Shown here one piece after another: positions 47,406 to 56,893 of a stretch of 64,000 nucleotides of DNA. The notes under the pieces were generated by a model. The model searched no databases and was not told where the DNA came from. It saw only the letters and a list, made by a program, of their open reading frames with translations. Source of the stretch: Nitrosomonas ureae (lineage in GTDB: Bacteria > Pseudomonadota > Gammaproteobacteria > Burkholderiales > Nitrosomonadaceae); contig NZ_LT907782.1 in the NCBI RefSeq assembly GCF_900206265.1, positions 2,480,001-2,544,000 on the forward strand, written 5' to 3'. Position 1 is the first letter of the stretch, and every line of letters begins with the position of its first letter. A program made the translations under genes and the position numbers.

Positions 47406-48149
47406 ATGTTAACTAATACTTCCTATACTTTTCAAGAAAATAGTATCTTAGGCGCATTATCAGCAGCGGAGCTTGACAGTTTAGCTCCTCATTTAGAGCT
47501 TGTAACCCTGCTTCATTCCGAAGTACTGTTTGAAGATAATGATATGTTGCAATATGCTTATTTTCCAGTCACTGCCACGGTGTCTCTATTATGTTGCTTG
47601 GAAGATGGGTCTTGTGTGGAAGTAGCCATGGTTGGCAATGAAGGTATAATCGGAATTTCCGTGGTGCTGGGTAATAATGCGAAAACTCTGACACAAGCGA
47701 TCACCAAAATAGAAGGCCAAGCTTATCGAATTTCAGTAAGAGAATTAAAAAACATTTTAGCTCGCAGCGGAGGCCGTCGTGCTGGTACATTGAAGAAATT
47801 GCTATTACGCTATGCTCAAACGCTTTTTGTACAAGTATCACAGGCTACGGCATGTAATCGACGGCATGCATTAGAACAGCAATTGTGCACGTGGCTTCTT
47901 TCATGTTTTGACCGTGGCAATTCAAGTAATTTATCTATAACTCAGGAGTTAATTGCCTATATTCTAGGTGTTCGCCGCGAAAGCATTACGGTTATTGCAA
48001 AAAAATTACAGGAGGAAGGGATGATAAATTATTCTCGCGGCCAGATACAACTCAAGTGTAGAGAAAAACTCGAAATCCATGCGTGTGAGTGTTACGGCAT
48101 AGTGAAGAATGAATCTGATCGCTGGGTAATCGATGCAAAAGCTGCTTAA
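47406..48149 (+). CDS. Crp/Fnr-family transcriptional regulator
   Basis: This 247-residue protein has an N-terminal cyclic-nucleotide-binding fold (about 20-130), a dimer helix, and a C-terminal winged helix (about 175-215, ITQELIAYILGVRRESITV). The recognition helix begins R-R-E-S rather than the R-E-T of Crp. It lacks the Fnr N-terminal cysteine cluster, so is not a typical Fe-S oxygen sensor. Given the Crp-like palindromes in the region, it is a candidate regulator of this cluster. Confidence 0.9.
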   Translation: MLTNTSYTFQENSILGALSAAELDSLAPHLELVTLLHSEVLFEDNDMLQYAYFPVTATVSLLCCLEDGSCVEVAMVGNEGIIGISVVLGNNAKTLTQAITKIEGQAYRISVRELKNILARSGGRRAGTLKKLLLRYAQTLFVQVSQATACNRRHALEQQLCTWLLSCFDRGNSSNLSITQELIAYILGVRRESITVIAKKLQEEGMINYSRGQIQLKCREKLEIHACECYGIVKNESDRWVIDAKAA

Positions 48150-48282
48150 AACCGATGGTTTGCAGCTGGCGATTATTAAATTATGAGCATCTTATAATGG
48201 GTTATGTCGTAGAAACGAAAGAGAATCCCTGTGAGTGCAAACAACAACTCCATATATAACCTTCCTGCTTCATCTCGGAAGG

Positions 48283-48394
48283 TTAATCTCTGCGGGTTTA
48301 ATTCCCCGCCCCCTTGTGGGGCGAAAGCTGGTTGAAAACCAGCAGATTGTAGAGCGAAGTTAATACCCCGCTGCTTGCGGCGGGGTGCTTTATT
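48283..48394 (+). repeat. Three-hairpin repeat element, copy B
   Basis: This 112-bp element differs from 39194-39302 at only a few positions. The loop of hairpin 1 changed from TT to CTTGT while both stem arms stayed complementary. It has the same orientation and the same final GCGGGGT-GCTTTATT. It lies after the Crp/Fnr gene and just before the convergent MEDS gene. Confidence 0.75.
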
Positions 48395-48412
48395 GGAATT
48401 AGTGCTTGTTGT

Positions 48413-49102
48413 TTACGCAGGGGGAATAGGCGGGGGAACGGAAGTCAATGAATTAAACTTCTCAATAATACGCTTCCACGCCAGCTCAAAACTATCTAAT
48501 AATTCATTCGCCTCAGACGATATGGAGAGGTTAGAAACTTCTAACGGAATGTGATGTGTATGACACCTACAGATACGCTCCAAAGCTTCATCATAGGTGC
48601 TAGGATCGAGATGACTAAAAGAATAGGTGCAAAGTAGTGAAAATTCAATTTTTTTGAATAAATCATTCCATCGATCCTCAAGCTGCATAGCTTCGTCAAA
48701 CGCTCCTTTTTGCCAAAGCACATCAACCATTTCACCAAAGATACGAATCTTGTCATATTTTAGTTTCATGACTCTAAGGGGATCTGAAACGAATTTTTCG
48801 AAAGCCTCTGCATCAATTCCGTCATCCATCCATAAGCTTGATAGCAGGAATTCCGCATCTAGGAATTTAATTTGGCCTTGATCCTTAAAAGACTGTACAT
48901 CGAAACCCTGAGTCACTAAGAAGTCCACTAAAGATTTTCTCAAAGAAGGCCTGGCAATAATAGCTACAGCTTCACCACTATTTAGGCCCTTGGCGACGTA
49001 TTGGGCAACTGAATTAATTTTTACAGCTTGATCGCGGCAAACTTTAACAATGTGATTACCAGAAATAGGATCTGTTAACACTCCGGGTCCAGAATCAATC
49101 AT
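48413..49102 (-). CDS. MEDS-domain sensory protein
   Basis: This 229-residue protein fits the MEDS (methanogen/methylotroph DcmR sensory) domain: H-I-V-K-V-C-R-D-Q, G-L-N-S-G-E-A-V-A-I-I-A, I-K-F-L-D-A-E-F-L-L-S, and C-T-Y-S-F-S-H-L-D near residue 165. No DNA-binding or kinase domain is attached. Stand-alone MEDS proteins often regulate anti-sigma or two-component partners. GAGG precedes the ATG. Confidence 0.82.
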   Translation of the reverse strand: MIDSGPGVLTDPISGNHIVKVCRDQAVKINSVAQYVAKGLNSGEAVAIIARPSLRKSLVDFLVTQGFDVQSFKDQGQIKFLDAEFLLSSLWMDDGIDAEAFEKFVSDPLRVMKLKYDKIRIFGEMVDVLWQKGAFDEAMQLEDRWNDLFKKIEFSLLCTYSFSHLDPSTYDEALERICRCHTHHIPLEVSNLSISSEANELLDSFELAWKRIIEKFNSLTSVPPPIPPA

Positions 49103-49890
49103 TTTGTGACCTCAATTTGAATGATTATACAATTCTAAATATCATAAGAAAGCTATCAATTAGAATTCTTTCCTTTTTTGGAAGGCATTTTCATGTAATT
49201 ATAATATATCTTTTTGTAAGAAAAATAAGAATTTATATGGTTATTAGTATATTTGTATAAAATTCAGTGAAGGTTTTAATTAGTGGCATAAATTTTTAGC
49301 TCTAATTTTGTTTACTTCCAACATGGAGGCGTAATAAATTACTTACTCAATGAAAAGTTGATTAGATCTTTAAGCAATATTCTATATTACAAGTACTTTT
49401 GATGTATTTTCCTGGAATTTCAGTATCACAGTGAAAATTCCTTGCTTGAGATTGGAATCATTGTTAAAAAGATAGCTTCTTATGTCATAGGCTTTTCACT
49501 TCGTATGTGATTATTTTAGAAAAGAAATTCCTTCACTTGCATTGATGCTTCGTTAGTATGGTGGAACTCTAAGAAATAATTGTGTCTTGCCGGAGAAACA
49601 GAGCACGACGACAAGAAAACAAAAATTAACCCGAATACCGGCGGAAAAATGAAAGATTAGAGTAAACACAAATACTATGCAAATCCCCTTGCTCTGAGGT
49701 TTTATGAGCCTTGATTCGATTGCATAAGGTAATTTAGCAGTGTTCTATGATGAAGAATACAAATAATCTACGATAGAACACTGCGGTTCTCTAGCTGATA
49801 TCAAGTGTAGACCTAGACTGTAGTAGTACTTTTATCCTTATCTAAGCAGGTTTATTTAGTTTGATACGTAGAATTACAAAAAAGAAAACT
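49103..49890. other. AT-rich gene-free region
   Basis: About 790 bp with no open frame that has both a ribosome site and recognisable content. It probably contains the upstream region of the MEDS gene and the 3' end of the P450 transcript. No clear terminator with a T-run was found for the P450 gene. Confidence 0.45.
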
Positions 49891-51165
49891 TTACTGCGTA
49901 TTCCAAGACAGCATATATGATTCCGGGAATGGGCCGGATTTATAATCAATATTGCCTTTTGGTTCAACATTCTTCTGAAGAAATACTTGCCGTACCATTT
50001 CAGGAATCATAACCATGCCGACATAACGTCCCAAGCATTCATGATCGCCGAATCCAAAATGAAAATAATTATACCAGTTACGTTGCGGTATAAATTCTTC
50101 CGGTGACTCGAAGGCTCGTTCATCGAATGTGGCGGATAATGTTACCGGTAACACATAAGTACCTGCCCGCAATATTGTTTCATGATCGGTGCCTTTTGCC
50201 GCAGTATAGTCGCTTACGGTCGTCCGGAATAAATAGGGTGTAATTGGAACAAAACGTAAGGCTTCCCAGACAATGCCATCGAATTCAGTAGGATCATCTT
50301 TCTGTGCAACAGCTTTTGCCTTCTCCATCCACTCCGAATGTTGAAACAGGTATTGCAGAACCTGAGCCACGGCTTGAGCGGTCGTCTCAATGGCGCCAAT
50401 CAGCAATCCACCTGCATTGATACCTAAGCGCTTAATGTCGAAATCCAGTTCTTTCGCAAAACTGGTGCGCAACATTCGAGTAACAATATCATCTTGCAAT
50501 CTAACGATAGTGGAAAATGTTAATTTTTCAATTTTTACCGCGAGAAGGCGCTTTGCAATCAACATAGTGATATAGTCGCTCAGCTTTTTGGAAGTCTCGT
50601 TATGGCGATCAATAATGCGCTGCGACAATTCCGGAGGAACCAGATCGAAAGGCTGGTTATGAAAAGTATCATATTGATTCCAGTAGGACCATTCAATCAG
50701 ATCTTCTCTTTTGGCCCCGGTCAGTCCAAAATATTTTTGCACCAATGTGGCCGGGACCATGCGGCAGAAACTATTGACCACTTCAATCTGGCCATTAGCA
50801 TTACTTAGAATCCCTTTGGCAATATCCGCAATCATATTACGTACACGCGGCAAATCGTCACGGTTCAGCATAAATTGCATCAATGATTTTTCCCGCGTAT
50901 GCAGTGCGTCATCATCATGCGCCATCAGATAATTATCCATTTTCGGAACATACGGCTTGACAGTAAAAACCTTGTACATTGTCAGTATTTCTCTAACATC
51001 ATCAAACCGGGTTACCAGCGTACAGTCGGGTGTTACCAGAATGGGACGCTTAGCGCGCAATTCCTTAAAAAAAGGTAAAGGCTCAGTATCCATCCAGCGT
51101 CGAACCAAAGGGAATTTCTCTACATCGGCGGTGGCATCGTAGCGTTCTAGATAATTTGTACTCAT
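49891..51165 (-). CDS. Cytochrome P450
   Basis: This 424-residue soluble haem protein has all P450 landmarks: I-helix I-G-A-I-E-T-T (acid/Thr pair for oxygen activation), K-helix E-A-L-R, and the haem-ligand loop FGFGDHECLG (about 370-379, C377). No ferredoxin or reductase gene is adjacent, so redox partners must come from elsewhere or it may use peroxide. GGGAG precedes the ATG. It is 45 bp downstream of the di-haem lipoprotein gene on the same strand; the two look co-transcribed. The substrate is unknown. Confidence 0.93.
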   Translation of the reverse strand: MSTNYLERYDATADVEKFPLVRRWMDTEPLPFFKELRAKRPILVTPDCTLVTRFDDVREILTMYKVFTVKPYVPKMDNYLMAHDDDALHTREKSLMQFMLNRDDLPRVRNMIADIAKGILSNANGQIEVVNSFCRMVPATLVQKYFGLTGAKREDLIEWSYWNQYDTFHNQPFDLVPPELSQRIIDRHNETSKKLSDYITMLIAKRLLAVKIEKLTFSTIVRLQDDIVTRMLRTSFAKELDFDIKRLGINAGGLLIGAIETTAQAVAQVLQYLFQHSEWMEKAKAVAQKDDPTEFDGIVWEALRFVPITPYLFRTTVSDYTAAKGTDHETILRAGTYVLPVTLSATFDERAFESPEEFIPQRNWYNYFHFGFGDHECLGRYVGMVMIPEMVRQVFLQKNVEPKGNIDYKSGPFPESYMLSWNTQ

Positions 51166-51210
51166 TTCATCACTCCCTGTCCATTAATAAATGATAGCTG
51201 AAGATTCTAA

Positions 51211-53283
51211 TTACAGAGTTTTGAGATATTCAAGCAGATCCAACCGTTCCTCTTTATTGAGTTTCGGCAGAATCTTACCGTCAGACTGAGCCGTTCCGCC
51301 GGATGAATACTCGTGACCAGCATTACTATTACCCTTTAAACTGGTATTAAAGGTAAAACCTTCGTATCCTTCACTTTTAAGGCCAACTTTTTCAGGATCG
51401 AATTCACGCGATCCTACTTGGAACTGGTCAGGACGATATTCATCGTCTTCTGGATCGCCCTCGCGTTTTTTGGGCAGTAATAAATCGTAGAGGGTTGGTA
51501 CTGACCCATTGTGCAAATAAGGTGCTGTTGCCCAAATGCCATTTAATGATCTCGCCTTATAGGCGTTTAATGAAGCAAACGGATCAACGGTGGTATCCGG
51601 ATCATAATTGCCGTGCTTAAGCGAAGGGTTAATTTTATTGCGAACAAATGCTGTGGCGATATCTACAAGCCAATCGGTCCAACGTCGAAGGAACCATTTG
51701 TCGGGATCGGGAGTAGCTACTACATTTAAGGTCGCTTTTGTCAACAATGCGGCAACGGGTGCTTTCTGGTCGAGTAAAATATCCCCAATGCCCACGCTCA
51801 CATACTGGTTGCGCAAAATACCGGAATAGCCCTGATATTCCCTGCCGTTTTTGGCCATAACAGGATCCGTGCCTACGTCGCTGACTCGGGACATATGTGC
51901 AATGATGCGACGTTGCGGATCGGAGCGATCAATTCTGGCATGGCAGCTTTCACAATATTGATTGAACAATAGCTTGCCCCGAAAAACACGCTCCTTGTCT
52001 ATTTCTCCCAAAATATCTTCCGGCCATACAGGGGACTGCAGTTTATCCAGATGGGACTCAATTCTGCTTAGATTATGCACATTTACAGAAGAATCAAAGC
52101 TAATTTTTTTAGTTCCAGCGGCTTGTCCGCCGATAAGGGTTGAGATACTAAATCCTTTTTCCTCTTTCCAATCCAACGTACCAAAAACTCCGATAACTTC
52201 CCCGGTATTGCGTCCAAGAGGACCTAACCCGGCATTGTCAGCCAGCCCGTTCCACTGCACATAATCATGTTGTGGAATGTCCCATAAAAAAGGATAGCTG
52301 ACAGGTGCGTTAGGCGGGTTAAACAATTTCTGACGTAATTTCCCTAATTGTTCCCACTCGAGTGTTTTGGTAAGACGCTCAACTAAATGATCACGCTGAT
52401 CGCCGGTCATAATCTGGTCTACATTTTGCATGATTTTATTGAGCTCTGCTTCAGTCATGCCAGTATTGCCCAGTGCTCCGCCATCACTCAACAATTCTTT
52501 TAACACCTTATCATTGACGAGGTGTTCCAGAACACGGTTATAAATGCGCCCAAATGCATCCAATCGCGCGTAACCGTAGGGAATGTTGTTACCATCATCG
52601 TCAATACTGCGATTTATAGTAATATAGCTGGAGAGACGTTGCTTATATTTTTCCAGATCGCTTAATACTTCAGCTTCGGATTTGTAATTACCACGTGCCA
52701 GGACATTTTTGATAAATCGCTCTTTCTTTTCCTCATCCCTTTGAGTGTAATGCATGGCTTTTGCAATATCCTTCATAATGCTATCCATGTCTGCACTGGC
52801 TGGACCACCATCAATACGAATGCCCACACCGTTATAGTTTATTTGTCCCGTATGACAGGCCGCGCAAGTCAAACCTATGTATTCTTTATCCTTGTAACTA
52901 TCTTTAACCCATCCGACGGGCAATGCATCTGGATTGCTGGAGGTTGCTTTCTGAGGCAGGTAACGATAGAAGTTCATGTTCTCATCAGCACGAAAAAGTC
53001 CGGGCTTTTTCGGTTGTTCCAATGCCATAAAAAAATCATAGGGCATCAGATTCGATCCTTGCGTGGTAGTATAAAACCATAGGCTATCAGCAATATCCCA
53101 GCCTTGATCAAGGTATTTCACCGTTGTGTAATTATCTCCAAACAGATCTTGGGTGATAGTGGTTGCACCACGTTCAGGATCGGTTTCCGGGATCAGTGTA
53201 CAGGCGGAAACTCCGGCGAAAATAAATAAGGTTGAAATAAAAGATAGCAGCTGATTTTTTGATGATTCTAATGATTGTTTCAC
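51211..53283 (-). CDS. RoxA-like di-haem cytochrome c lipoprotein (peroxidase superfamily)
   Basis: This 690-residue protein starts at GTG after AAGGGG. A lipobox-like V-S-A-C at 25-28 suggests lipid anchoring. Two c-type haem sites are CAACH (140-144) and CESCH (444-448), spaced as in the di-haem MauG/CcpA/RoxA superfamily. P-Y-D-F-F-M-A-L-E-Q before the first haem and W-A-T-A-P-Y-L-H-N-G-S near residue 590 fit the RoxA-like group, which includes oxygenases and peroxidases. It probably acts on the periplasmic side. Rubber cleavage is not implied. Its operon partner is the P450. Confidence 0.85.
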   Translation of the reverse strand: MKQSLESSKNQLLSFISTLFIFAGVSACTLIPETDPERGATTITQDLFGDNYTTVKYLDQGWDIADSLWFYTTTQGSNLMPYDFFMALEQPKKPGLFRADENMNFYRYLPQKATSSNPDALPVGWVKDSYKDKEYIGLTCAACHTGQINYNGVGIRIDGGPASADMDSIMKDIAKAMHYTQRDEEKKERFIKNVLARGNYKSEAEVLSDLEKYKQRLSSYITINRSIDDDGNNIPYGYARLDAFGRIYNRVLEHLVNDKVLKELLSDGGALGNTGMTEAELNKIMQNVDQIMTGDQRDHLVERLTKTLEWEQLGKLRQKLFNPPNAPVSYPFLWDIPQHDYVQWNGLADNAGLGPLGRNTGEVIGVFGTLDWKEEKGFSISTLIGGQAAGTKKISFDSSVNVHNLSRIESHLDKLQSPVWPEDILGEIDKERVFRGKLLFNQYCESCHARIDRSDPQRRIIAHMSRVSDVGTDPVMAKNGREYQGYSGILRNQYVSVGIGDILLDQKAPVAALLTKATLNVVATPDPDKWFLRRWTDWLVDIATAFVRNKINPSLKHGNYDPDTTVDPFASLNAYKARSLNGIWATAPYLHNGSVPTLYDLLLPKKREGDPEDDEYRPDQFQVGSREFDPEKVGLKSEGYEGFTFNTSLKGNSNAGHEYSSGGTAQSDGKILPKLNKEERLDLLEYLKTL

Positions 53284-53804
53284 GATGGTTCCCCTTTCTG
53301 CTTGATTTGTTTAACCATTACTTTCAACAACGAGAATGACTTGCACAACAATGATAGTTCTTACATTTCATAGTTATCTTGCAATGCTGTCATAATTTCT
53401 GTTTCCTTGCATTACATGACTCTTGACTATCCCTATTCGAGGTTCGTGCTCAGCGCTCAATTCTGGCGCATTGTTGTATTCCTATGAGTTGCTCCTGCTC
53501 TGAATTATATTCAGAATTTACTATAGATAACAGCAATACTAACATGTCTCATAAAGCATATCAGATATAGAGCTCTAATCGATAAACAGAAAATACGAGC
53601 CCTAGCCCTGAAAAAATTATTCTCGATTCATGATCTTGTTACTGATAGGATTTGGCGCCGATAATCTATACTACGAAATTGCATCGGTTAGCGGACAATA
53701 AATAAAGGGAGTATTTGTGGGATGATTGGCTGTACTGCATAAATACTACCCGCGCGTAGTTGTGATTCATCACCGGAAGATTTGCTATTTCATTATTTCG
53801 GAGA
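53284..53804. other. Upstream region of the di-haem/P450 genes
   Basis: Noncoding and AT-rich; it should hold the promoter of the di-haem gene on the minus strand. No clear repeats, RNA genes or operators were recognised. Confidence 0.4.
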
Positions 53805-53829
53805 ATAAAAAACCGCCACTGAGGCGGTT
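53805..53829 (-). terminator. Terminator of the small lipoprotein gene
   Basis: AACCGCC (53811-53817) and GGCGGTT (53823-53829) form a perfect GC-rich stem with a five-base loop. On the minus strand it is followed by a T-run. Confidence 0.9.
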
Positions 53830-53877
53830 ATTATTTCACAAGAAATTGAAACTATTTTCTTATTGATTTGCAAAATA

Positions 53878-54102
53878 TTAATGTCCTGGTTTGCTGGTTC
53901 CACCATACGGACGAGCATCAGCCCCTTCTTTTAAACAATTGCCATTACCGTCAAGACCATGCGGGCATTCAATTTCTTCCCCACGCATAAGTTTTTCATA
54001 GTTTTCTTTTTCTGTTTCCGGCAATGCTTGACTAGGTTTACCGCCACATGCAGATAATGCTAAAACTAATAAAGTTGCAGCTAAAAGAAGAGTATATTTC
54101 AT
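53878..54102 (-). CDS. Small lipoprotein with Cys-containing GNGNC loop
   Basis: I start at ATG 54102, with AAGGG upstream. The 74-residue protein has a signal peptide with lipobox L-A-L-S-A-C-G. The mature part includes [13 protein letters not shown], where two cysteines could form a disulfide or bind metal. Its function is unknown. It resembles the lipoprotein at 55314 only in size and signal. Confidence 0.75.
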   Translation of the reverse strand: MKYTLLLAATLLVLALSACGGKPSQALPETEKENYEKLMRGEEIECPHGLDGNGNCLKEGADARPYGGTSKPGH

Positions 54103-55313
54103 CGTTTGATTTCCCTTATAAAAATTTCTTGAAGTAAGTTTTGCAGTATATAACGAATTTAGTAAATCACTCAAGCAGGTTTTAAGTCAGCGATCTAATA
54201 GGACTATATTGGTTTCTAAGATTTTTTATAAAAAAACAACTGTCAAGGTAAGCAATCTTACACAAAATACTTTGATTGTTTGTTCAAGAATATGCGATGA
54301 AATTGCATCAGTAAAATAGAACAGGTCGTTAAGCTCTGCCATTGAATAATGGAAGGAGATTAATGAGATAGATAAGAAACGCAAGCAATATTTTGAGGAA
54401 CTCAAGGTTAAGATGACCCTGGCGGGGATACGTGAAGAGAAAACAGTGCTACGAATGGGAGTGTCAATTACTTGAACGGCGCCCGAAGTATTTTTCAAGG
54501 ATCAACATGCCGGTGGAAGTCTGTTGTATGAATGATTTAACACCAAATAATCGGATAATTAACGGTAGAAAACGCTTGTGGAGTCAGAAAGCTCAATTAC
54601 TGAAGCTTGAAAGATGCAAGAAGATGATTACTCCTCCCGATAAGTTGGTTTTCCCCACCTGTGTCAATTACTGAATCCGGCTCATTGAACCTATTATTAT
54701 CAACGCAATCTGCGCAATGATGCGTGAGCTGGCTTTATTGCGAAAAATGTATGAGTAATGCCTGAAAAACTTCTAATAAAGTACATGCAGTTATACCGCA
54801 CGGTTCCTACATGAAGGTATCATTGCAGAGTGTAAGAGAACAACAACCTTGGATGAAGGTTCCGGGCATGATCAGCCCAGTACTTAAACCAAGAATCAGT
54901 TATTCAAATATGCAAAATAAAACTTATTTTTACTTGCTAAGGACGGGCCATCGATTAGCCTATCAACGGTTGGACAGTGGAGGGTATGATCAATTGAAAA
55001 AGGTTTGAATTACCTCGCGTTGTCAGAGTAAGGGCTGGTATTCTCGCAAGGTACTGAATTGACGCTTATTTAACAGGCTTGATAACGATCCTTGCATTTA
55101 AGTGTTGCGACTGCTGTGCAAGATTACGATCAGGACGCACATTTCACTGCCAAAGTATGAATTATTGTTCTAAAAAGAAAGTTACCTGAGTTTGATCTGA
55201 TCAGCTTTGGTGGGAATCAACTTTTCTTCCACATTATGTAGTCCTAAAGAACACTTTATACACCACTACCTCCAATGCCGTGATGTCATCAAAGTAGTGG
55301 TGCATCTATGATA
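54103..55313. other. Degenerate gene-poor stretch
   Basis: No intact gene is seen across about 1.2 kb. It contains the IS3 OrfA-like fragment listed separately. Open frames at 54432 and 54811 have no recognisable content or ribosome sites. The stretch has the look of decayed mobile DNA. Confidence 0.45.
54371..54475 (+). pseudogene. Fragment of an IS3-family OrfA transposase
   Basis: The frame D-K-K-R-K-Q-Y-F-E-E-L-K-V-K-M-T then L-A-G-I-R-E-E-K-T-V resembles the helix-turn-helix start of IS3-group OrfA proteins (family pattern: R-R-K-Y-x-x-E-F-K-x-K-V-A-L-E-A). A TGA ends it after about 35 codons, and no OrfB follows. Confidence 0.4.
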
Positions 55314-55511
55314 TTACTCTTGATCTTTACTTGATTTTTCCTTATTCGCTTCTTGAGTATCAGTTGTATCAAAAGTAGGCTCTGAATCTCTGGGAGCATA
55401 GGCTGATGGAGGTGGTTTATCCATCGGGTAGCCATCAAGACTTTTTTTACCTTCGCAGGCTGTTAATGTTAATAACGCAAGCACAACTGCCAATAGTGAA
55501 AATCTAATCAT
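55314..55511 (-). CDS. Small lipoprotein
   Basis: This 65-residue protein has a signal peptide with lipobox L-T-L-T-A-C-E at about residues 14-20 and a short, polar, probably disordered mature part rich in P, D, E and K. AGGAG precedes the ATG. No family is recognised. Confidence 0.72.
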   Translation of the reverse strand: MIRFSLLAVVLALLTLTACEGKKSLDGYPMDKPPPSAYAPRDSEPTFDTTDTQEANKEKSSKDQE

Positions 55512-56150
55512 TTAATCTCCTATGCATTTCGAGTTTATCATTTTTTCAGATAGCATAATCGAAGTCACATCATTATTCAAATTTGAATTTTGTTCGTGTA
55601 TGTACTTGATGATGAATTTCTGGATGGATAAGGTTAATGCCTTAATGCATAGTAATATTCTGATCTTCAGTTTGCGAGCGGATTTAAAACTTCGATAAAA
55701 ATTAGTGTGTATCGTCACGATGTATTTACCCAGAGGTATTGATAGACATTAAGAGTCTGATCTCGCATCGGATGCGGAGAAAATGGGGTCTGGAAAGCAC
55801 AAACAGAAAAATCCATCTCAATACTTATGAATCGGCATTTGAGATCAAGGAATCATTGAAAAATACTTTCTACTTTCGCTCTTATAATAAAAATTGCAAA
55901 TATCAAACCTTGAAGATAATACCGAATCGAGTCTATTATTATTTCATCAGGCCGCCGAGGGTGAGCGGAGGAGCGGGCTAACTCCTAACACTTCTCTAAA
56001 AATTGGAGACCACTTCTGTGTTTATATATATCTGTGGTACAAAAATCCCAATTTAATATGCAGCGGTTGCGGTAAATTGATAAAGCTTGATAAACTGATG
56101 TGTTTGCAATATGTTGATCACATCCTATTTTTACTTGAGAAGGAAAGATA
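55512..56150. other. Gap upstream of the PEP-CTERM gene
   Basis: About 640 bp without a supported gene. Small open frames overlap on both strands without ribosome sites. The last 100 bp should contain the PEP-CTERM gene promoter. Confidence 0.4.
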
Positions 56151-56786
56151 ATGAAAATACTCAGAAATATGAAAAGAATCGCATTGGTTTTTGGTTTCGC
56201 AATGCTATTAAGTGGGGTGAGTCATGCAGGTGCGCCCGGGTCGATTTTTGTAAAGAATCTTGGCCCGCTCAATTCTTTTACGATAGATGTTGCAAATATT
56301 AACCGTACCGGTGGTTTGATCAAAAACCTTGTGTTTGATTTGTCCAATACGCAGTGCGGTGGTACGGGGTGTATACCGGGAGAATCTCTGGTATTTGGCG
56401 GTTTGCAAGATTCGGATTTCGTCCATGATTCAGCTGGTGACGGGGTTGCATCATTATTTGGTGTAAATAACGCGCTGCAATTTGGTTTCAACTTTACTGG
56501 CTATGATCCGCTTGATAAATTCCAGTTTTTGTGGGATCCCGATGTTGTAAGTAATGATGATTATGCTGCGACAGTATCCAATCTGATCGGAATGGTGATT
56601 ACAGCATCCGTTGTTTTTCCCGATAATTCAACTTTGATTTACTCTGGAACCATGGCGGCAGTGGGTTCCGATGTTGCGGTTAATCTCCTTCCCGTTCCGG
56701 AGCCGAAAGTTTATCTCATGTTGTTTGTTGGACTGTGTTTGTTTGGTTTTATCAGATACCGCAGTAAGCAAGTTGTAATGGCCTGA
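56151..56786 (+). CDS. PEP-CTERM sorted surface/exopolysaccharide-associated protein
   Basis: This 211-residue protein has a signal peptide (about 1-26), a beta-rich middle with C69/C74 in C-G-G-T-G-C, and a C-terminal sorting signal. The signal is V-P-E-P at 182-185, then a hydrophobic helix (L-M-L-F-V-G-L-C-L-F-G-F-I) and a basic end R-Y-R-S-K. PEP-CTERM proteins are processed by exosortase and exported with exopolysaccharide. Exosortase must be elsewhere, since none is in the window. GAAGGAAAG precedes the ATG. Confidence 0.85.
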   Translation: MKILRNMKRIALVFGFAMLLSGVSHAGAPGSIFVKNLGPLNSFTIDVANINRTGGLIKNLVFDLSNTQCGGTGCIPGESLVFGGLQDSDFVHDSAGDGVASLFGVNNALQFGFNFTGYDPLDKFQFLWDPDVVSNDDYAATVSNLIGMVITASVVFPDNSTLIYSGTMAAVGSDVAVNLLPVPEPKVYLMLFVGLCLFGFIRYRSKQVVMA

Positions 56787-56893
56787 GTATTTAGGTTAAG
56801 CAAAAAGTTGGCATTCCATTGTAGAAGTTGATTTTAGATGTTTGAATTAACGCATATATGCTATCGGGAAATGCAAAAATTGGAGTGGTTAGA

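Noticed and set aside
54432..54674. Open frame of 80 codons in the degenerate region
   Set aside because: No ribosome site or family resemblance; probably out-of-frame IS remnant.
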